From Channallabes apus (lineage: Eukaryota > Chordata > Actinopteri > Siluriformes > Clariidae): 64,000 nt of DNA. Numbering within the stretch: the stretch's first letter is position 1; every line of letters starts with the position of its first letter. The notes below the pieces were generated by a model that saw nothing but the letters and a program-made list of their open reading frames with translations, was not told the DNA's origin and searched no databases. Below are positions 31,275-42,226 of the stretch, piece by piece. The position numbers and the translations under genes are program-made. The stretch is taken from positions 50,485,807 to 50,549,806 of the forward strand of contig CM060107.1 of the NCBI GenBank assembly GCA_030522415.1. The letters are read 5' to 3'.

Positions 31275-32679
31275 TTTTTTTTTTTTACAAATAAATAACT
31301 GCAAAGTGGGGTGTCCGTAATTATTCAGCCCCCTTTGGTCTGAGTGCAGTCGGTTGCCTATAGACATTGCCTGATGAGTGCTAATGACTAAATCGAGTGC
31401 AACTGTGTGTAATCTAATGTCAGTACAAATACAGCTGCTCTGTGACGGCCTCAGAGGTTGTCTAAGAGAATATTGGGAACAACAACACTATGAAGTCCAA
31501 AGAACACACCAGACAGGTCAGAGATAAAGTTATTGAGAAATTTAAAGCAGGTTTAGGCTACAAAAAGATTTCCAAAGCCTTGAACATCCCATGGAGCACT
31601 GTTCAAGCGATCTTTCAGAAATGGAAGGAGTATGGCACAACTGTAAACCTACCAAGACAAGGCCGTCCACCTAAACTCACAGGACGAACAAGGAGAGCAC
31701 TGATCAGAAATGCAGCCAAGAGGCCCATGGTGACTCTGGACGAGCTGCAGAGATCTACAGCTCAGGTGGGGGAATTTGTCCATAGGACAACTATTAGTCG
31801 TGCACTGCACAAAGTTGGCCTTTGTGGAAGAGTGGCAAGAAGAAAGCCATTGTTAACAGAAAACCATAAGAAGTCCGGTTTGCAGTTTGCCACAAGCCAT
31901 GTGGGGGACACAGCAAACATGCAAAATGCTATGTGTGGCGGAAAACTAACACTGCACATCACTCTGAACACACCATCCCCATTGTCAAATATGGTGGTGG
32001 CAGCATCATGCTCTGGGGGTGCTTCTCTTCAGCAGGGACAGGGAAGCTGGTCAGAGTTGATGGGAAGATGGATGGAGCCAAATACAGGGCAATCTTGGAA
32101 GAAAACCTCTTGGAGTCTGCAAAAGACTTGAGACTGGGGCGGAGGTTCACCTTCCAGCAGGACAACGACCCTAAACATAAAGCCAGGGCAACAATGGAAT
32201 GGTTTAAAACAAAACATATCCATGTGTTAGAATGGCCCAGTCAAAGTCCAGATCTAAATCCAATCGAGAATCTGTGGCAAGATCTGAAAACTGCTGTTCA
32301 CAAACGCTGTCCATCTAATCTGACTGAGCTGGAGCTGTTTTGCAAAGAAGAATGGGCAAGGATTTCAGTCTCTAGATGTGCAAAGCTGGTAGAGACATAC
32401 CCTAAAAGACTGGCAGCTGTAATTGCAGCAAAAGGTGGTTCTACAAAGTATTGACTCAGGGGGCTGAATAATTACGAACACCCCACTTTGCAGTTATTAT
32501 TTGTAAAAAAAAAAAAAAAGTTTGGAATCATGTATGATTTTCGTTCCACTTCTCACATGTACACCACTTTGTATTGGTCTTTCACGTGGAATTCCAATAA
32601 AATTAATTCATGTTTGTGGCTATAATATGACAAAATGCGGAAAAATTGAAGGGGGCCGAATACTTTTTGCAAGCCACTG
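31275..32679 (+). mobile_element. Tc1-like element B, inserted in element A
   Basis: The right terminus ends CAAGCCACTG at 32679, followed by TA (32680-32681) at a site inside element A. The left ~190-bp terminus is missing and is replaced by a T-run. It contains a transposase with an internal deletion. Confidence 0.85.
31490..32454 (+). pseudogene. Tc1 transposase of element B, internal deletion
   Basis: ATG 31490 opens MKSKEHTRQVRDKVIEKFKA. HTH motifs GLGYKKISKALNIPWSTVQA and the QGRPPK hook follow. Near 31921-31925 the reading jumps from GDTANM into a stretch equivalent to NAKxYVWRKTN, so the first catalytic Asp block (WSDETK-type) is deleted and the frame shifts. The second Asp ([10 protein letters not shown], ~32158) and the Glu ([13 protein letters not shown], ~32260) survive, and the end is AAKGGSTKY at 32454. 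Confidence 0.92.
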
Positions 32680-32681
32680 TA

Positions 32682-33010
32682 TGGTGTTCTTTGGATGCAA
32701 CTCAACATTCTTTCTCCTCCAAACACGAAGTTCTATTTTGGTTTCATCCGACCATATGACAATCTCCCAGTCCTGTTCTGGTCATCCAAATTTGCTCTTC
32801 AGCAAACTTCAGACGGGCGTGGACATGTACTGGCGCAGGGGGACACGTCTGGCACTGCAGGATTTGAGTCCCTGGCAGCGCAGTGTGTTACTGATGGTAG
32901 CCTTTGTTACTTTGGTCCCAGCTCTCTGCAGGCCATTCACTAGGCCCCCCTGTGTGGTTCTGGGATTTTTGCTCACAGTTCTTTTCATATTAATGTCATT
33001 AAATCAGTAA
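32682..33010 (-). mobile_element. Tc1-like element A, right part
   Basis: Complementary-strand Tc1 transposase sequence continues here (GGTGTTCTTTGGATGCAACT, then TCTGGCACTGCAGGATTTGA). About 0.4-0.5 kb of the usual element between the two halves is missing, and the right terminus is lost. Confidence 0.75.
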
Positions 33011-33525
33011 CTCGGGCAAATCTCAGCAACAGTGTGACATACTGTACAGTACAAACTGTGGGACCAAATCCTAAGGCACACCAAGATGTTATGTCTATGT
33101 GTACCTCTAGGGGATGCTAATGAGTAAAATTGCTCATAACTGTTATAAACCAATCATCATCAAATCATGATTTTTCTTTCTCGAAAATTTCCCAAAATTT
33201 ATTTAGCTTTATTTATTCATTTATTTATTTTATTTAATATAATTTTTTTTCCGACTCCTATTAATTTTGTTCAATAATCAGGAACTTTACTTTACAGCAT
33301 GATGCTTAACATTAATTTGCAGTTCAGCACAGCTACTTAAACAGGATTTTTGCCAATATCTTACCAATGGCTTGTTGTAATGGCATGAAATAATGTCGGG
33401 TCCCTATAGCTTCTGGAGTTGTTTGGCTTCTAGTTTCCAAAAGTTTGAAATGTTTATGGTTTAAAATGCTTTTCTTTTTCGCAGCATGGGTTGGAGGTTT
33501 TATTAGGATTTTTCTATAAACAATG

Positions 33526-33576
33526 AAAAATATGGTAACGCTTCACGATTTTGCGTGTCATCCTTGCGCAGGGGCC

Positions 33577-33615
<39 letters not shown>

Positions 33616-33633
33616 CGGGGCCGTAGCACCCAC
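33526..33633 (-). ncRNA. U6-like snRNA gene, copy 4
   Basis: The body is identical over 108 nt to copies 1-3 although the flanks have diverged. It has a TATA-like TTTATAGCG, a conserved PSE (TCACCGTCAATAGGACATG) and an SPH-like element near 33855. The TTTTT terminator is present. Confidence 0.85.
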
Positions 33634-34182
33634 GAAATAAGAGCTCGAAAAGCTCGCTATAAACATGGAGGCCCCTTAACGCATGTCCTATTGACGGTGA
33701 GCAAGAAAATCCAGGAAAGTTTTTCAGACGACTTGCAGTACAGATCTGTATGCAAACATGCTACATGAACTTTACAGACTAAACTATTGCTCCAGTTAAG
33801 CATTACACACTATAAACCTATTAACTTTTTCTATTTCACGTCTCAGATTACAGCAGTGCATGCTGGGAGTAGGGGAATTCTGGCGTTCTGATTCGCCCTG
33901 TGTGTGGTGATGTAATCTGTCCTTTGTTCTTATGACATGCCCTTCCCCCCCTCCCCGTCCTTGCGCTTCTACCCCTCACAGCCGTCTCACCCGCTGCAGC
34001 CCAATACACAACTCAAAGAAGTCCCGAGGCTGTCCATTTTAAGAACATGCTTCTTGTCAGTGTAGTGTCATACTGCAGTTTGTCTTAGGAGTTTCAAACA
34101 TTTAACTAAACCATCAGTCATTATTACTAAATAGTTCAATCGACACAAAACAAACAACACAGACATTGTCCTGTTCAATTAG

Positions 34183-34592
34183 AACAGGTTCTTGTTCTGC
34201 TACTTTAAGGAACGTTTACTGGTTCTGCACTACAGTACCTCAACTCATCACCTCAACACCACAAAGTATTATGTTATGTTGTGTTTTTACTCTTGTTTGC
34301 ACATTTGCACTTTATGTTGTCTGTTGTCTCTAGGTTAGCTAGTTAGTTTTTGTTAATTTATGCTGTTAAATTTATGTTGTTCAAAATTTGTCGTTAGGTC
34401 AATCTGTCCTGTCTTGTCTCCGCTAGCCGGCTAACTAGGCCTCTTAGTTAGCTAGTTTTAGCTGTTCTGTTAATTTATGTGTTGTACATTTATGTTGCAT
34501 GTAGCACCTTGGTCCTGGAGGAACGTTGTTTCTTTTCACTGTGTACTAACTCTATATGGTTGAATTAACAATAAAGCCTACTTGAACTTGAG
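34183..34592 (+). mobile_element. Probable non-LTR retrotransposon 3' end, ~410 bp
   Basis: Units 1-3 read uninterrupted CAATTAG(C)ATTGTGTG where this copy has ~410 extra bases. The insert ends in AACAATAAAGCCTACTTGAACTTGAG, a polyadenylation-like signal plus a short CTTGA-type tail as in 3' ends of fish non-LTR elements. It has no coding sequence. Confidence 0.6.
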
Positions 34593-34953
34593 AATTGTGT
34601 GTTAGAGTTCAGAGTTTTGAAGGGTTTTTTAGGTGTATGGGTTAGGACTAGTATTATTCCTGATTAAAAAGTCAAGAAGCAAGATGGTGGTATTCTAGCA
34701 TTTTTGCTCTGAAACTGTGTCCAGGGTAAGCACAGACTGTATGTTTGATATGTGTTCTCAAAGCAGACAGACTCAGGACATTTTTGAGTGGCGTTTTGCG
34801 CTACAGCATTTAAGACGCCTGTGAGAGGAGGAAGCACACACATGCCAGAGTGCAGGGACGGGCGGGGGAAGGGTGTGCTCATGAGAACAAACGGCAGATT
34901 ATGTCACCACACAGAGGACCAATCAGAACGCCAGCCCATGCCTGAGTCCCCAT

Positions 34954-35202
34954 ACTCCCAGCATGCACCTCTGCAATCTGAGACGTTAAACGAAAATAGT
35001 TATAATTTTATATAATAAAATTAATAATTTTGGCAATAGTTATATGTCTAAACTTCATGAAATGCCTTAAGGTCTGTTCTACAAATCTCCTGAAAGACTT
35101 TTTCTGGATTATTTTATTATTTTTTTTTTTTTTAACTCACCATCAATAGGACATGTGGTAAGGCCCCTTCGCATTTATAAGAAGCTTCCGCACTGCTTGT
35201 TC
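34954..35202 (+). promoter_or_regulatory. Type-3 Pol III promoter of U6-like copy 5
   Basis: SPH-like ACTCCCAGCATGCACCTC is at 34954-34974 (about -249 to -229), the PSE TCACCATCAATAGGACATG at 35137-35155 (-66 to -48) and TATA TTTATAAG at 35174-35181. The elements survive in otherwise diverged flank. Confidence 0.72.
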
Positions 35203-35220
35203 GTGGGTGCTACGGCCCCG

Positions 35221-35259
<39 letters not shown>

Positions 35260-35310
35260 GGCCCCTGCGCAAGGATGACACGCAAAATCGTGAAGCGTTA
35301 CCATATTTTT
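35203..35310 (+). ncRNA. U6-like snRNA gene, copy 5 (opposite strand)
   Basis: Exact match over 108 nt to copies 1-4, including the variant 5' stem-loop and the extra A in GCGTTACC near the 3' end. It terminates in TTTTT at 35306-35310. It has the best TATA box of the five. Confidence 0.86.
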
Positions 35311-35397
35311 CATTGTTTATAGAAATAACCCTAAATAAAACTACAGAAAAACAACCCTAAAACCCTGAAAAAAAAAAAAAAAATTTTTAACCGTTAG

Positions 35398-35645
35398 TAA
35401 CTCACTCACTCATCATGTATACTGCTTAATTCTGTATTCAGAGTCGCGGGGTCCTGGAGCCTATCCCAGGAGGCTTAGGTACACCCTAAGCCAATCCATA
35501 CAGGGTGCCAATCCATCACAGCGCACATACACATACACTCACTCACACACTCAATTGCACACTATGGGCAATTTGACCAATTATCCTAACCTACATGTAT
35601 TTGGACTGTGGGAGGAAACCGGAGAACCCAGAGTAAACCCACCAA
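35398..35645 (-). mobile_element. V-SINE, minus strand, 5'-truncated by a hAT insertion
   Basis: On the minus strand the SINE core (CTCCGGTTTCCTCCCACAGT, CCAAATACATGTAGG), the TGCACTCAA/GT-rich part, GATGGATTGGCACCCTG and an end near TATACATGATGAGTGAGTGA are present. The head that should follow is replaced at 35646 by the hAT end. Confidence 0.75.
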
Positions 35646-36785
35646 TAGGGTTGGGTATCATTTGGGTTTTTTTCGAAACCGGTGCCAAATTGATACATTT
35701 AAAACGGTACTGGTGCCAAAATGGTGCCTGAACCGATACTTTACAAAAGCCACAAAATGATAATGGATGACTGAAGAATACATTTTTATTGAACAAAAAA
35801 TTTAATGCTTAAAATTTAACAATATATGAAAAGTTTAAAGTATACTGTATATATGAATATATAAGTAAATACAAAAAACAAAACAAAACATACGCCACCT
35901 AACCGAACTACAATAACTAAACCGCTTCAAATTTTAGCAGTTCTTTTGCAGAAAGGGGGTCACTGTTGTAGTACTGCTAGTACTAGCTGGAAAGCCATAA
36001 TGATCCATGTTTAGTATTTTACTAATCGTTTGACCATTTGTCAGCATGAATGCAAGATTTGCATTTTGCGATTAACATTACATTAGATAACTACTAACCT
36101 GTGGAAAGGCTGCTGTCGTCATCATAATCGGCGGGCGGTTGGTATGACTGGGCCACACCGATGGTGCCAGCTGTTGTCCGCAAGCTGTCAAACACGGTGC
36201 CTCCCTCTGCTTTTAACTTTATTCCGTCTGCCCTCAAATGCTTCATTAGATTTGGCGTGTTTCCCCGTTTACACTCAACTGCTGTAAAACATTTGCTGCA
36301 CGTCGTGGTGTCGGAATGCTTTCTTGTGAAATACAGCCACACTTTCGACAGCTTAGTTTTAGGCATTTTAATTGTTAAACAAGTTGTTTAATTTAGTAAA
36401 CTAAGATAGCGGTAGACTGCCTGCTGCCGTCAGAGCGAGTGTAACGTTAGTTGCTGTATTCACGCACATCTCGCATGGTCTCATTTCCTGATGATTTGTG
36501 CTTTACATTTTTTTATTTAATCTAATAAACTTTTAATCTACAAAAATTAAATGGATAGTAACATTACTGCAACAGCGTTTTGGATTTGTATCAAAGCTTT
36601 CCGAAGTTCTCAAGATTTTTCTAATTAAGGAAATAATTAATTTTTCCGATCATTTCTGACACCCCATGAATGCAATATTTAAATTTTACTAGCGATCATG
36701 TGTGTTGATGAATCTGATGCTTATTACAACTGTGACATCATAGCCCCAGAGAACAAATATTTCAATCGACAGTTCAGGCATTTAA
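35646..36785 (-). mobile_element. hAT derivative, second copy of the 21745 family
   Basis: Starts TAGGGTTGGGTATC and matches 21745-22859 in reverse (GGCACCGGT-rich arms, BED exon, ATTAGATTAAATAAA). A foreign ~190 bp sits at about 36547-36737. The distal terminus was lost where a Harbinger-type MITE entered at TAA (36783-36785). Confidence 0.82.
36094..36366 (-). pseudogene. BED zinc-finger exon of the second hAT copy
   Basis: ATG at 36366 (minus) gives MPKTKLSKVWLYFTRKHS, TTCSKCFTAVECK and GNTPNLMKHLRADGIK, better preserved than 22079-22390, then runs to a stop at 36094. No further transposase exons follow. Confidence 0.72.
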
Positions 36786-37022
36786 TGGCGCTTTTCCACT
36801 GCATAGTACGACACGACACGGTTCAGTTCTACTCACTTTTGGGGGGTTTTCCACTAGTACATAGTACCTGGTCCTTTTTTTAGTACCACCTCAGCCGAGG
36901 TTCCAAGCGCGCCGAACCGTTACCAAAACGTGACGTGTAAACACGGCTGGTCACTGATTAGCCGGAGAAAATCGTCATTACTGCGTCACAGAACTTGCGA
37001 CACGAGACACAACAGAACCGCT
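36786..37022 (-). mobile_element. PIF/Harbinger-type MITE, truncated
   Basis: After TAA it reads TGGCGCTTTTCCACTGCATA and follows 17715-18000 closely, ending abruptly after ACAACAGAACCGCTC. It is the fourth copy of this family in the window. Confidence 0.75.
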
Positions 37023-38195
37023 CTTTCAGTCAGAAAACTGCGGCAAAAACATTTATCCTTATGTTAGAATATGCAGGACTATATTAAGAAAGCTCATGGC
37101 TAGATCACCATGAATATTTCAGAACAAATGTCATCAAAACAAAAACATAAATTTATTTTTACCGTTTACATGATGTGCATGGATGCTGCACACATTGTCT
37201 TCTACATTCTCTAAGTCATAAAAATAAAAATGCTAAACTTGCATCTATAACTGAAATAATACTAATAATATAAAACTAATGATTGTATAAATGTATAATT
37301 TACCTCAAAATTACAAAAAATATATATTTTTTAGTATGGACATTAACCTTCAATCTAATGAGTTTCATGTTTAATTACAATTTATTATTGTAATTTAACA
37401 TAAAGTTTTAAAGTTGTCTAATTGGCTGCTATTTAAGCTCTGCCTCATTACGCAGAGGTGTGTTTTTTTCCTGCAAAGGTCCTTGGAAAGACGCAAGTGA
37501 TACATTGCCTTGAGTTACCTTAAGGTTCTAGCAAAAACATACCCAGATTTGTCTCTCTTTACAACTCCCACGATCACATTTAACAGCATGGATGTTTCAA
37601 ACACATTACGAAGAATTTGAGGTCTCTGCTTTGAAGTACACCATGCAGCTAGAAACTAAGTTTAGTGGAGATTTTTACATGCTGTTATTATGGATATTAG
37701 TTGACATGTAAGCAGACTGGAGTGTTTCATTGCTCTGACACTGGGTGATGTCTGATTTTCACAGTGAAGCCACTCGGACGTGACAACGACCAGTGAGGTG
37801 GGTGGGAGTCATGGAGTTCTTGGAGTTGCACAGGTGAGAGACTTGAATTCGGCCACTGGAGAAACGACTTTGGTGTTTGGGTGGCTATTCTTTAAAGGAA
37901 GAAGCTAGACCCGGGGATAAATGTAGTCCGACTAGCTGTTGACTACTAGTGTATTGCTGTACAGTTTAATTTCTATGATATATGCGTTATAATTCATTAT
38001 TTGACTATGTTAATACTGAGGCCAGGGAGAATAGATAGAGATGATTCTGTTGTGATTAACATAGAATGCATCAAGTTATTCAAAGCTGTCAAAAAACAAA
38101 AGCTTGTATCATATTTCTGTTAAAGAAATGTCAGTTCATGGATTGCTCTTCTTATTGCTATCTGGTTCATCAGGTCCGTTTTGTTAATATCAGTC
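37023..38195. other. AT-rich intergenic DNA
   Basis: No exon, RNA gene or element can be assigned. A short ATGGAGTTCTTGGAGTTGCA followed by CAGGTGAGA (37812-37838) looks exon-like, but nothing supports a gene. Confidence 0.4.
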
Positions 38196-38292
38196 GTTAA
38201 AACAAAGCTGTCAGGCTTTGCATCTTAAATAACTATAGGCCCACAGTCAGCATAATATCTAAAGTTCTTGAAAGAACTGAAAAGGGAATACT
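38196..38292 (+). pseudogene. Short non-LTR reverse transcriptase fragment
   Basis: One frame reads NNYRPTVSIISKVLERTEKG, resembling the NYRPxSxxxxxSKxxE motif of LINE reverse transcriptases. It is less than 100 bp long with no other domain. Confidence 0.4.
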
Positions 38293-38997
38293 CAAGCACT
38301 ATGTGGGAATTTGGCCTGCTGGTTTGTCCACTAGCAGGTAAAATGGGGGCATATGTTCATTATCGTAAACACTAAAACAAGTCAAAATAATCAGCAGTCT
38401 TTAGTAGCCAATTCATCAATTTATTTACTGGTCTGACAAACAGTGAGTAAATTTACATTAGCATAGGAAGCAATGCAGTGTGAAAAGGAGCAACATAAAA
38501 TCTCAGTTTAAACACATTTGAGATCATCAGCACTTAAATACTGATACTCGTCCAATTACACCTAGTTTTTGTGTATTGACAGAATTGTCCTACTGTCCGG
38601 ACGCTTTGAGTAATGAACCCATTTTCAACACAACTTAATGGATTATTTCAAAATGTTATTTATTTATTTATTTATTTATTTTAAGAATAGTATTTTGTCT
38701 TAACATTCATAAAACGTTTGAGTTAGTTTTTTGTGATTCGTTTCCAAATACATCACAAAAGTTAAACATCTTATTTCTGTTATTTCCCCACTAGAGGGCG
38801 ACATTATTTTAAAAACTGAAGATAATCTCGCTGGTCCTTTCGAATTTACACCCGGCAATGAGATTTATACAGTGTTACACAGAATTTTTTACTCAGATTA
38901 ATCAATATAAGTCCCACTTGAATTCACCATGTTCGTTTTAAAATTCACATTTCGACATTTTAAACATATATATATATATATTTTTTTTTCTTTCTTT
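38293..38997. other. AT-rich DNA, nothing assigned
   Basis: Contains a (TTTA)n run near 38658-38682 and an ATAT run near 38966; no gene seen. Confidence 0.45.
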
Positions 38998-39265
38998 TTT
39001 TTGCCGTGCACCGTTTTGTTAAGGCAAGTTCACGGGCAGCTTTGGGGCCTCTTGCTTGTTCCTGTCGATGCCGAGTATCAAACGGCTTCCTGGTTGCTTT
39101 TTTTGTGCACTAGATAGGGTGTGTCATTACAGCCATCCGAATCTTATTTAGTGCTCTCGATATTGAAAAATGTTAGATTTGAAAATCTCGCAAGTAACGT
39201 TTCTCTTCCGTGTGGTTTAAAAGGGGTCGCAGCTTCATTTTTGTGTGGCTCGTGCTGTTATCGGA
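38998..39265 (+). repeat. Dispersed repeat, first of a pair flanking 39-42 kb
   Basis: The blocks TTAAGGCAAGTTCACGG, GCAGCTTTGGGGCCT, GTGCACTAGATAGGGTGTGT and GCAAGTAACGTT recur with changes at 41737-41960 in the same orientation. The family is not recognised. Confidence 0.6.
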
Positions 39266-40756
39266 ACAACAATTAACGTTCCGTTCTATAATAATTAAGG
39301 TTGCCAGCTCTCGCAAAACAATATTATACTGTAGTGTTATTATAATATGTTCTAACATAAAAGCTAGCTATCATAGGAAGGAACATGTTAATTATTTTCC
39401 GATAACTTAATGAGTTGTGAAATATAAAATGTTTTAGACCAAAATAAATAAATAAAATGAATATTAAAACACTTTGAAGTTATTTTCTCTGTTTAATATT
39501 GATATGGTACAGTCATGAATATTTAATTAATGTCTGCATGATCTTTGTAAGTTTCCTTGTTTACTTTGTCATGTTTATGACTATGATTCTTTATTATTTT
39601 TGTATCTCTTTTCCATTCTTGGCCTTGTGTTCATGTATTGACATCTCAGTATAAAGTAGTTGTTTTCACACTTATGTTTTGTTTACATTGCTCCGGTTGA
39701 CTGATGCACGCAAAATAAAACTGTTCTCCTGGTGAACCCTGGCTCTGTGTCTCCTTTTATTTTATTTATTTATTTTTTAAATCTAATGTTTTGGTCAGAT
39801 CCAGAAGAACTTTGAGAATTTAACTCTAATTTACAACAAAGGCTTTATGTAAGTCTATATATAGGCTCTACTGAATGCGCTTTTACTCCACCACGGTTTG
39901 AAATCATAAATCACCCAGCGCAGCCTGATTATTCACTTATAAGAAATAAAATCCTCACTCTCGGCTGCAAATGCAACACCACCAGAATAATAATAATAAA
40001 AAAAATTCAAAATATTTTTCATATTCATTATAAAAACAAAGCTGATGAAGAATGAATTATTTTTAAACATTTACATCTGAGGCATTTGGCAAATTGACTT
40101 AGATTTCTCTCAGTATACACACAAGCAGTTTAATGTTTAAAAGGCTTTGCTTTAGAGCCCAACAGTGGTGGTATCTTGGAGAGACTGAGGTTTGAGCCTG
40201 TGATTTCCTAATCAGTAGCAACAAATGAACCACCGGAGCTACAGTTATCATTAAACTTTTTATTTTTTATTTTATTTATAATTTAAACACAGATGAAAAG
40301 AAGGAATAAACCTGATGATGACCTGATACAGGTTACTGGTGAGGTGGCGATTAATAAGCAGCCTATTGTGATCAGGACCGCTGGGGGATAGTTGGGAAGA
40401 AAAAAAGTGTGTTAAAAGGCAAAGACATCTATTCAACACCATAGTAAATCATTTTGGAATTATATTACGAGGGTCATATTTGCAATATGTTTCAGCAGGG
40501 TGATGAAGCCTGACGAGCGTCTGCATTCAGCTGCCCCAGCACCAGGGCAGTGTGTGTGTGTGTGTGTGCAAGAAGGCCTAGAATCCATCAGAACACACTA
40601 CCTTCGGCACCTGCACAAAAAAACAAAGAATAATATAAAATAATAATAAAAAATGTGGAAATGCTTTTTGTTGATGGAAAATATGAAGAATATCACCTTA
40701 TACAAATTGTTTTAACATTTTAGTCATAATTTATACTCAGCCATTACAGATATAAG
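39266..40756. other. AT-rich DNA with minor repeat fragments
   Basis: About 39480-39730 looks like a retroelement 3' end (AAAATAAAACTGTTCTCC preceded by T-rich sequence). At 40150-40250 a GAGCCCAACAGTGGTGG block resembles the tRNA-derived SINE seen at 51985. A (TG)8 run lies at 40552. No gene seen. Confidence 0.35.
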
Positions 40757-41410
40757 TAGTGATGGGTCGTTCATGAACGATTCCTTCTTTTGAGTCTTGA
40801 AAGAATGAGTAGTCTCAAAGATATTTGTTTATTTTCTACTGAGCGCACATGCGTAAAGCATCCCAAAGCCTCCGTAGGTTATGTACAGGAAACAGAATTG
40901 AGTAGGTTACCTTAGGGACTTCTAGTCCAAACCGTTCATTCATTTGTCACGTGACTCCCATAGACACAATGCAGTGCATTACACAGGAAGTATAATTGAA
41001 CGGTTCTTCTAATGGGTCTCCTAGTCTGAGTCGTTCGTTCTTGTCACGTGACTCCCATAGACGCCATGCTGTGAAATAGATTCAAAAGAATGAATGACTG
41101 GGACCAGAAGACTCATGAAATGAATCCGTTCAATTCTGTTTCCTGTGTAACCTATAAAAGTCACGTGAAAAAAGAATGAACGATTTGCACTAGAAGATGT
41201 GAGAGTTGAGCTGCTCATTCTGTTTATCATAATACAGATTTAGCTACATTGTAATATTTTCATTACTGGAAGTATAACCAAAATGTGGGTATGTAGATTT
41301 GTTGGGGGCTCTGTTGATTGAAAATGTAACATTTTATTTTATTTCTGATTAAAAGAAATAACTAAATTGATAAACGAGATCACTAAAATGATCTAAACGT
41401 CCCACCACTA
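40757..41410. mobile_element. hAT-like MITE with internal duplicated CACGTG segment
   Basis: The ends TAGTGATGGGTCGTTC and AACGTCCCACCACTA are inverted relatives typical of fish hAT-like MITEs with GAACGA-rich interiors. Inside, TCACGTGACTCCCATAGAC occurs twice (~40947 and ~41044), and a further CACGTGA lies near 41162. No coding sequence. Confidence 0.6.
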
Positions 41411-41736
41411 ATTATATATTTCAACTTAATTGACTGGATTGTTATATCTTTTTTCACTGATCTTCAGAACATTTTTAAGTTATAAGCAATTAGTACTTAG
41501 TTATGTACTGTAGTATATTAACAGGTACATAGGTACTTGCCATTGTTTCCGAGGCGCCCAGAGGGCGAAATAATTATTAGAACAGAAGATCATTAGAACC
41601 CGACAGCTAGGTTAATACAGGTTTATACTTAAAACCAGAAAAGTGGCACTTTTATACATCATGTTTATTTTACAGTTATTTTAAAGCCGACATCGGTGTC
41701 TAGACCTCCTGTTAAGAAGATACTCATTAAAGCTAG

Positions 41737-41960
41737 GTATTTTTTTTATTAAGGCAAATGTACGGACAGCTTTGGGTCCTTTTCCATGTTGAATGAAAAA
41801 TGATACTCTCAAACAGCTGTCTGATTTCTTGATTCGTGCACTAGGTAGGGTGTGTCCTAACAGGAGTCGGAATATTATTCAGTGCCCTACATGTCGAGAA
41901 ATGCTGGATTGGAATATACCGGAAGTAACGTTGTTATTCATCGTATTTTGTAGTCTTTTA
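41737..41960 (+). repeat. Dispersed repeat, second of the pair
   Basis: Same order of blocks as 38998-39265 (TTAAGGCAAATGTACGGACA, GTGCACTAGGTAGGGTGTGT, GGAAGTAACGTT). It lies ~270 bp upstream of the abhd1-like start codon, so it could contribute to that gene's 5' region. Confidence 0.6.
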
Positions 41961-42154
41961 AGGAATGTTTTTCAGGTTTTTATATTTAAGTGGACATTAA
42001 AGAAATGCGGTTGTTGGAAAATTCATAATGAATAACCTTTCCGTTTTTTTATTTTAAATAAAAAAAAAATATTAAAATGCGTTGTTCGAGTCGGTCATGT
42101 CCCCTTTGCTCCACATTATCAGAAAGGGGGACGTTGTTTATCTGTCACCGGCTC

Positions 42155-42181
42155 AGTGTGTGTGTGTGTGTGTGTGTGTGT
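42155..42181. repeat. (TG)n microsatellite
   Basis: A run of TG dinucleotides just upstream of the abhd1-like coding start, within a likely 5' UTR or promoter region. Confidence 0.9.
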
Positions 42182-42226
42182 TCGTCACTCTACAGAAATC
42201 AAACCTAATTATTAAAAGTAATAATA

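Larger units (their letters stand above)
33011..34662. repeat. Segmental repeat unit 4 (diverged) with U6-like gene
   Basis: Homologous to 25040-26270 (shared GGAACTTTAC..., ATCTTACCAATGGCTTGTTG, TAATGTCGGGTCCCTATAG) but clearly more diverged from the tandem units than they are from each other. It is interrupted by a ~410-bp insertion (34183-34592). It ends at ~34662 against the inverted copy. Confidence 0.82.
34680..35330 (+). repeat. Inverted, diverged copy of the U6 unit (unit 5)
   Basis: The promoter-side block (ACTCCCAGCATGCAC, GCGTTCTGATTGG/C, CCCTTCCCCC) appears here in reverse order and orientation compared with units 1-4, followed by a plus-strand U6-like gene. Non-RNA sequence is strongly diverged. 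Confidence 0.8.

Noticed and set aside
32522..33010. Plus-strand open frame of 162 codons
   Set aside because: It covers the Tc1 B terminus and the antisense of Tc1 A transposase; no independent domain.
37812..37838. ATG-containing short exon with a CAG|GTGAGA donor
   Set aside because: No matching downstream exon or conserved residues; such sites occur by chance.
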